From NCBI GenBank assembly GCA_937967705.1, contig CALCJG010000312.1:1-7997 (forward strand): a DNA stretch of 7,997 bases, in the 5' to 3' direction. This DNA comes from an uncultured Spirochaetia bacterium. Lineage in GTDB: Bacteria; Spirochaetota; UBA4802; JAGODF01. The notes beneath the pieces are model-generated. The model searched no databases. It saw nothing but the letters and a program-made list of their open reading frames with translations, and was not told the origin of the DNA. Each line of letters opens with the position of its first letter. The stretch's first letter is position 1. Positions 6,133-7,997 of this stretch are shown here, one piece after another. The position numbers and the translations under genes are program-made.

Positions 6133-6136
6133 GGAG
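6133..6136 (+). promoter_or_regulatory. Ribosome site fixing the GTG start of propeller lipoprotein 2
   Basis: GGAG, 7 nt, then GTG at 6144, the same as in paralog 1. It excludes the longer frame opening at 6090, which would put 18 polar residues before the signal peptide and start inside the predicted promoter. Confidence 0.65.
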
Positions 6137-6143
6137 AAACAGC

Positions 6144-7154
6144 GTGTTCAGATGCATCGCCCCCCCGGCCCTCCTGCTCCTTTTAACCCTCCTGGGGTCC
6201 CTGATTGCCTGCTCGGGAGGAGACGGGCGTTTGGACGACACGGGGAAAAGCATCATCTACATATCCGGTCATTACAACGACGTGGCCTGCTACTGGAAGG
6301 ACGACGGGGAGAGCATCACCCGGGTGGACCTGCCGTCTCCCGGAGCGATCAGTTATTCCCGGGCCGTGGATCTATCCGTCCTGGAGGGTGATGTTATTGT
6401 TGCAGGATACTATTTTACCGGGGCCCCGCCCTATTGGGTCCTGGCCTGGAAAAACGGTCAGATCATGACCTCACTGGGGAACGGAATACCCTCATCCCTC
6501 TACGCCGGGCCGGGCCGCGTGCTCGTCGTTGCCCAGGACACCCAGGCCTTTTACTGGGACAACGGGCAGTTTATAGACCTGACCTGGGGGGAGATGGGCT
6601 CGTCAAGCGGGCACTCGATCATCATGCATAACGGCAACGTCTATGCCACCACCTTCCGCAGCACCTCGGGGGGCATCAACTATCACATAAACGGGGGTCC
6701 GCCCGCATTCCTGCCGGGAAGCAGCCTCTACCAGGCCTCCCGAATACGCTTTTCCGGGGAAACCCGCTGCATAGCCGGAAGGACCGGGGGAGGGCCCAGA
6801 AACGTATCCTACTGGACCGGGGACAACGGCCCCGTACTGCTGACCTCGGCCAGTCAAAACAGCGCCGCCCACACCCTGGGTCTGCACATCTACAAAGGGG
6901 ATGTCTACGTGGCCAGCGAGGAAAACAACCAGGCCTGCTACTGGATCAACAACGCCGCCGGCAGGGTGCTTCTGCCCGCTCCCGGAATATCCTACGCCAC
7001 CGCCATCCGGGTAATCGGGGGCTCCGTCTTTGTCAGCGGCAGATACGGCAGCGGTCCCTACGTCCCCTGCTACTGGCGGGACGGGAAACGCATTGACCTC
7101 GAAGGCCCCAGCACCGCCGCCGACGCCACCGGCATCTTCGTGGCCCCCCGGTAA
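6144..7154 (+). CDS. Repeat lipoprotein, probable seven-bladed beta-propeller (paralog 2)
   Basis: 336 residues from GTG, with a hydrophobic signal peptide and lipobox L-I-A-C (Cys23, same position as paralog 1). The repeats begin near 36, 75, 118, 157, 199, 246 and 287, with Y-W or W turns such as C-Y-W-K-D-D-G, A-W-K-N-G-Q, F-Y-W-D-N-G and C-Y-W-R-D-G. The terminal strand A-D-A-T-G-I-F-V-A-P-R again supplies what repeat 1 lacks. By eye, residues 24-63 are 35 of 40 identical to paralog 1 and the last 91 residues 68 of 91, while the middle (64-245) is far more divergent and needs gaps. A recent tandem duplication followed by divergence of repeats 2-5 fits this. It should be an envelope lipoprotein with the same fold as its neighbour but perhaps a different binding face. 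Function unknown. Confidence 0.8.
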   Translation: MFRCIAPPALLLLLTLLGSLIACSGGDGRLDDTGKSIIYISGHYNDVACYWKDDGESITRVDLPSPGAISYSRAVDLSVLEGDVIVAGYYFTGAPPYWVLAWKNGQIMTSLGNGIPSSLYAGPGRVLVVAQDTQAFYWDNGQFIDLTWGEMGSSSGHSIIMHNGNVYATTFRSTSGGINYHINGGPPAFLPGSSLYQASRIRFSGETRCIAGRTGGGPRNVSYWTGDNGPVLLTSASQNSAAHTLGLHIYKGDVYVASEENNQACYWINNAAGRVLLPAPGISYATAIRVIGGSVFVSGRYGSGPYVPCYWRDGKRIDLEGPSTAADATGIFVAPR

Positions 7155-7180
7155 CGGGAATACCCCCCTCTCTGAAAGAG

Positions 7181-7206
7181 GCTTGACAAAGGCCGCCCAT
7201 CACCCC
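7181..7206 (+). repeat. Downstream copy of the duplicated segment (matches 6023-6048)
   Basis: Partner of the segment after paralog 1. It ends 35 nt before the next gene and includes a TTGACA (7183-7188) that has no acceptable -10 at the right distance, so I do not call it a promoter. Confidence 0.5.
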
Positions 7207-7241
7207 CCTGTTAGGAAGAAAAAGGGAGGAAAAGAGAACCC

Positions 7242-7721
7242 ATGGAATACCGGGAATATAAAATGCGGGGGGCCAGCCGCGTGCCGATGTTCATTATCTA
7301 TACGGTCATCGGGGCCCTTTTCGTCATCATCATCATACAGCCCCTGGGCGTCGTGGCGGGCCTGACGGTCATCGGCCTTTTCATTGCCGGCTGGATCTGG
7401 TTTGTTATTTCCCTGCTGCGGGAGTCTCTGGACAGGCCGCGCTCCCTGGCCTTCGACGGGGACGGCCTGCGCTACCGCACCCGGCGCCACGACTACCGCA
7501 TTCCCTGGCAGGAGGTGGAGAGCGCCGTGGAGATTACCGCACCCCCGGCCCCCCGCGCCGCCCCCATCAGCCGTCTGACCCTCTTCTGCAAGACCCCTTC
7601 GGAGATCTGGTTTTCCGAGGCGATGCTGAGCTGTCCGGGAAAGGGCTCCCGGGAGTGCTACGAAGAGGCCCGGGCGGTCATAGCCGGGCGGTTGGACGAT
7701 ACCCGGAGGAAGGGTTTCTGA
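7242..7721 (+). CDS. Small two-TM membrane protein with PH-like domain
   Basis: 159 residues from ATG, with GGGAGGA (7224-7230) 11 nt upstream. Two hydrophobic helices (about 14-34 and 37-59) form a hairpin, followed by a soluble domain of about 66-150. The segment L-A-F-D-G-D-G-L-R-Y-R-T then R-I-P-W-Q-E-V-E-S-A has the strand pattern and the 'I-x-W-x-x-V/I' turn of bacterial PH-like domains (YcxB/DUF304 type), which usually face the cytosol. A C-terminal amphipathic helix (E-E-A-R-A-V-I-A-G-R-L) completes that fold. Such proteins have no settled biochemical role; several are envelope or stress related. It lies 87 nt after paralog 2 on the same strand and may be cotranscribed, although it shares no obvious function. 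The family call is from pattern only. Confidence 0.72.
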   Translation: MEYREYKMRGASRVPMFIIYTVIGALFVIIIIQPLGVVAGLTVIGLFIAGWIWFVISLLRESLDRPRSLAFDGDGLRYRTRRHDYRIPWQEVESAVEITAPPAPRAAPISRLTLFCKTPSEIWFSEAMLSCPGKGSRECYEEARAVIAGRLDDTRRKGF

Positions 7722-7762
7722 GGGACCGTTTCATCCGAAGGAAGCACGGCATCACCCCTCTT

Positions 7763-7997
7763 TCAATACAGGAAGGATTTTACCCCCTCCCCCACACAGC
7801 GCCTTTTGAGGGCCTTGAACTGTTTTTGCTGTTTGTCCGAGGCCCTGGGGCTCATCCGGTCCTCCCATTCCTTTTCCATGTCGGTCAGATCCCGGGTAAA
7901 GGCCTCCCATAGCTTTTTGCGCTCCCCTTCGGAAGCGGCCTTCCGCATGTTATCCGTATAGGCCGCAAGGCGCGCCTCGTGATGGGCGAGAAACCCC
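7763..7997 (-). CDS. C-terminal part of an unrecognised protein (runs off right edge)
   Basis: The frame is open from the window edge to a TGA at 7763-7765 and gives 77 residues, starting G-F-L-A-H-H-E-A-R-L. An internal ATG at 7948 has no good ribosome site, so the visible part is probably the C-terminus of a longer protein rather than a short gene. It is highly charged and almost entirely helical in pattern (E-G-E-R-K-K-L-W-E-A-F-T-R-D-L), with one cysteine near the end and a Lys/Gln-rich S-D-K-Q-Q-K-Q-F-K-A-L-K-R. The helix-and-Cys pattern recalls the C-termini of small periplasmic helical proteins (LprI/DUF1311-like), but this is not enough for an assignment. The gene converges on the PH-like protein gene with 41 nt between, where no terminator hairpin was seen. 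Confidence 0.6.
   Translation of the reverse strand, partial: GFLAHHEARLAAYTDNMRKAASEGERKKLWEAFTRDLTDMEKEWEDRMSPRASDKQQKQFKALKRRCVGEGVKSFLY

Noticed and set aside
4998..7154. CRISPR-like or simple direct repeats in the propeller genes
   Set aside because: The repeats are protein-level propeller blades of irregular DNA sequence and spacing within coding frames.
7183..7211. TTGACA upstream of the PH-like gene as a promoter
   Set aside because: The -35 is perfect, but no acceptable -10 lies 16-19 nt downstream, and the matching place in the duplicated copy has lost the hexamer.
7722..7762. Bidirectional terminator in the convergent gap
   Set aside because: Only short 4-bp complementarity (CCGT/ACGG) with a large loop; not a credible hairpin.

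Overview
The window looks like chromosomal DNA from a GC-rich, diderm (outer-membrane) bacterium. It holds nine protein genes, two of them cut by the window edges. Five carry a lipoprotein signal with a lipobox cysteine, and one is an outer-membrane beta-barrel with a C-terminal Phe. The histidine kinase core (GGLGAGMAHEINNPL with a long insert before the second DHp helix) is of a type I associate with Desulfobacterota and spirochaetes. The lipoprotein density leans slightly to a spirochaete, but the lineage cannot be settled from this sequence. No RNA genes, insertion sequences, CRISPR arrays or integrases were seen.

Left arm, minus strand (4708 down to 1). A LivK-like periplasmic binding lipoprotein (3536-4708) is followed after 9 nt by a two-TM, HAMP-PAS sensor histidine kinase (1559-3526). 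They look translationally coupled and form a ligand-sensing pair with no permease, ATPase or response regulator in view. Directly after the kinase stop codon is a near-consensus sigma70 promoter (1527-1556) with a hairpin in the leader. It drives an 8-stranded outer-membrane barrel gene (683-1423), a small unknown lipoprotein (177-662) and the start of another lipoprotein (1-114).

Right arm, plus strand (4998-7721). Across a 289-nt divergent intergenic region lie two tandem paralogous lipoproteins (4998-5996 and 6144-7154). Each has seven repeats built around a G-D-V-Y-V-x-G strand and a C-Y-W-x-(D/N)-G turn. The C-terminal strand supplies the piece missing from repeat 1, which suggests a seven-bladed beta-propeller closed by a 'velcro' strand. 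A small two-TM protein with a PH-like cytosolic domain follows (7242-7721). The C-terminal part of an unrecognised gene comes in from the right edge on the minus strand (7763-7997).

The strongest leads are the binding-protein/kinase operon placed back-to-back with the propeller lipoproteins, and the mosaic divergence of the two paralogs (near-identical ends, divergent and lower-GC middle). The kinase may control the neighbouring envelope genes, but this is inferred from position only.
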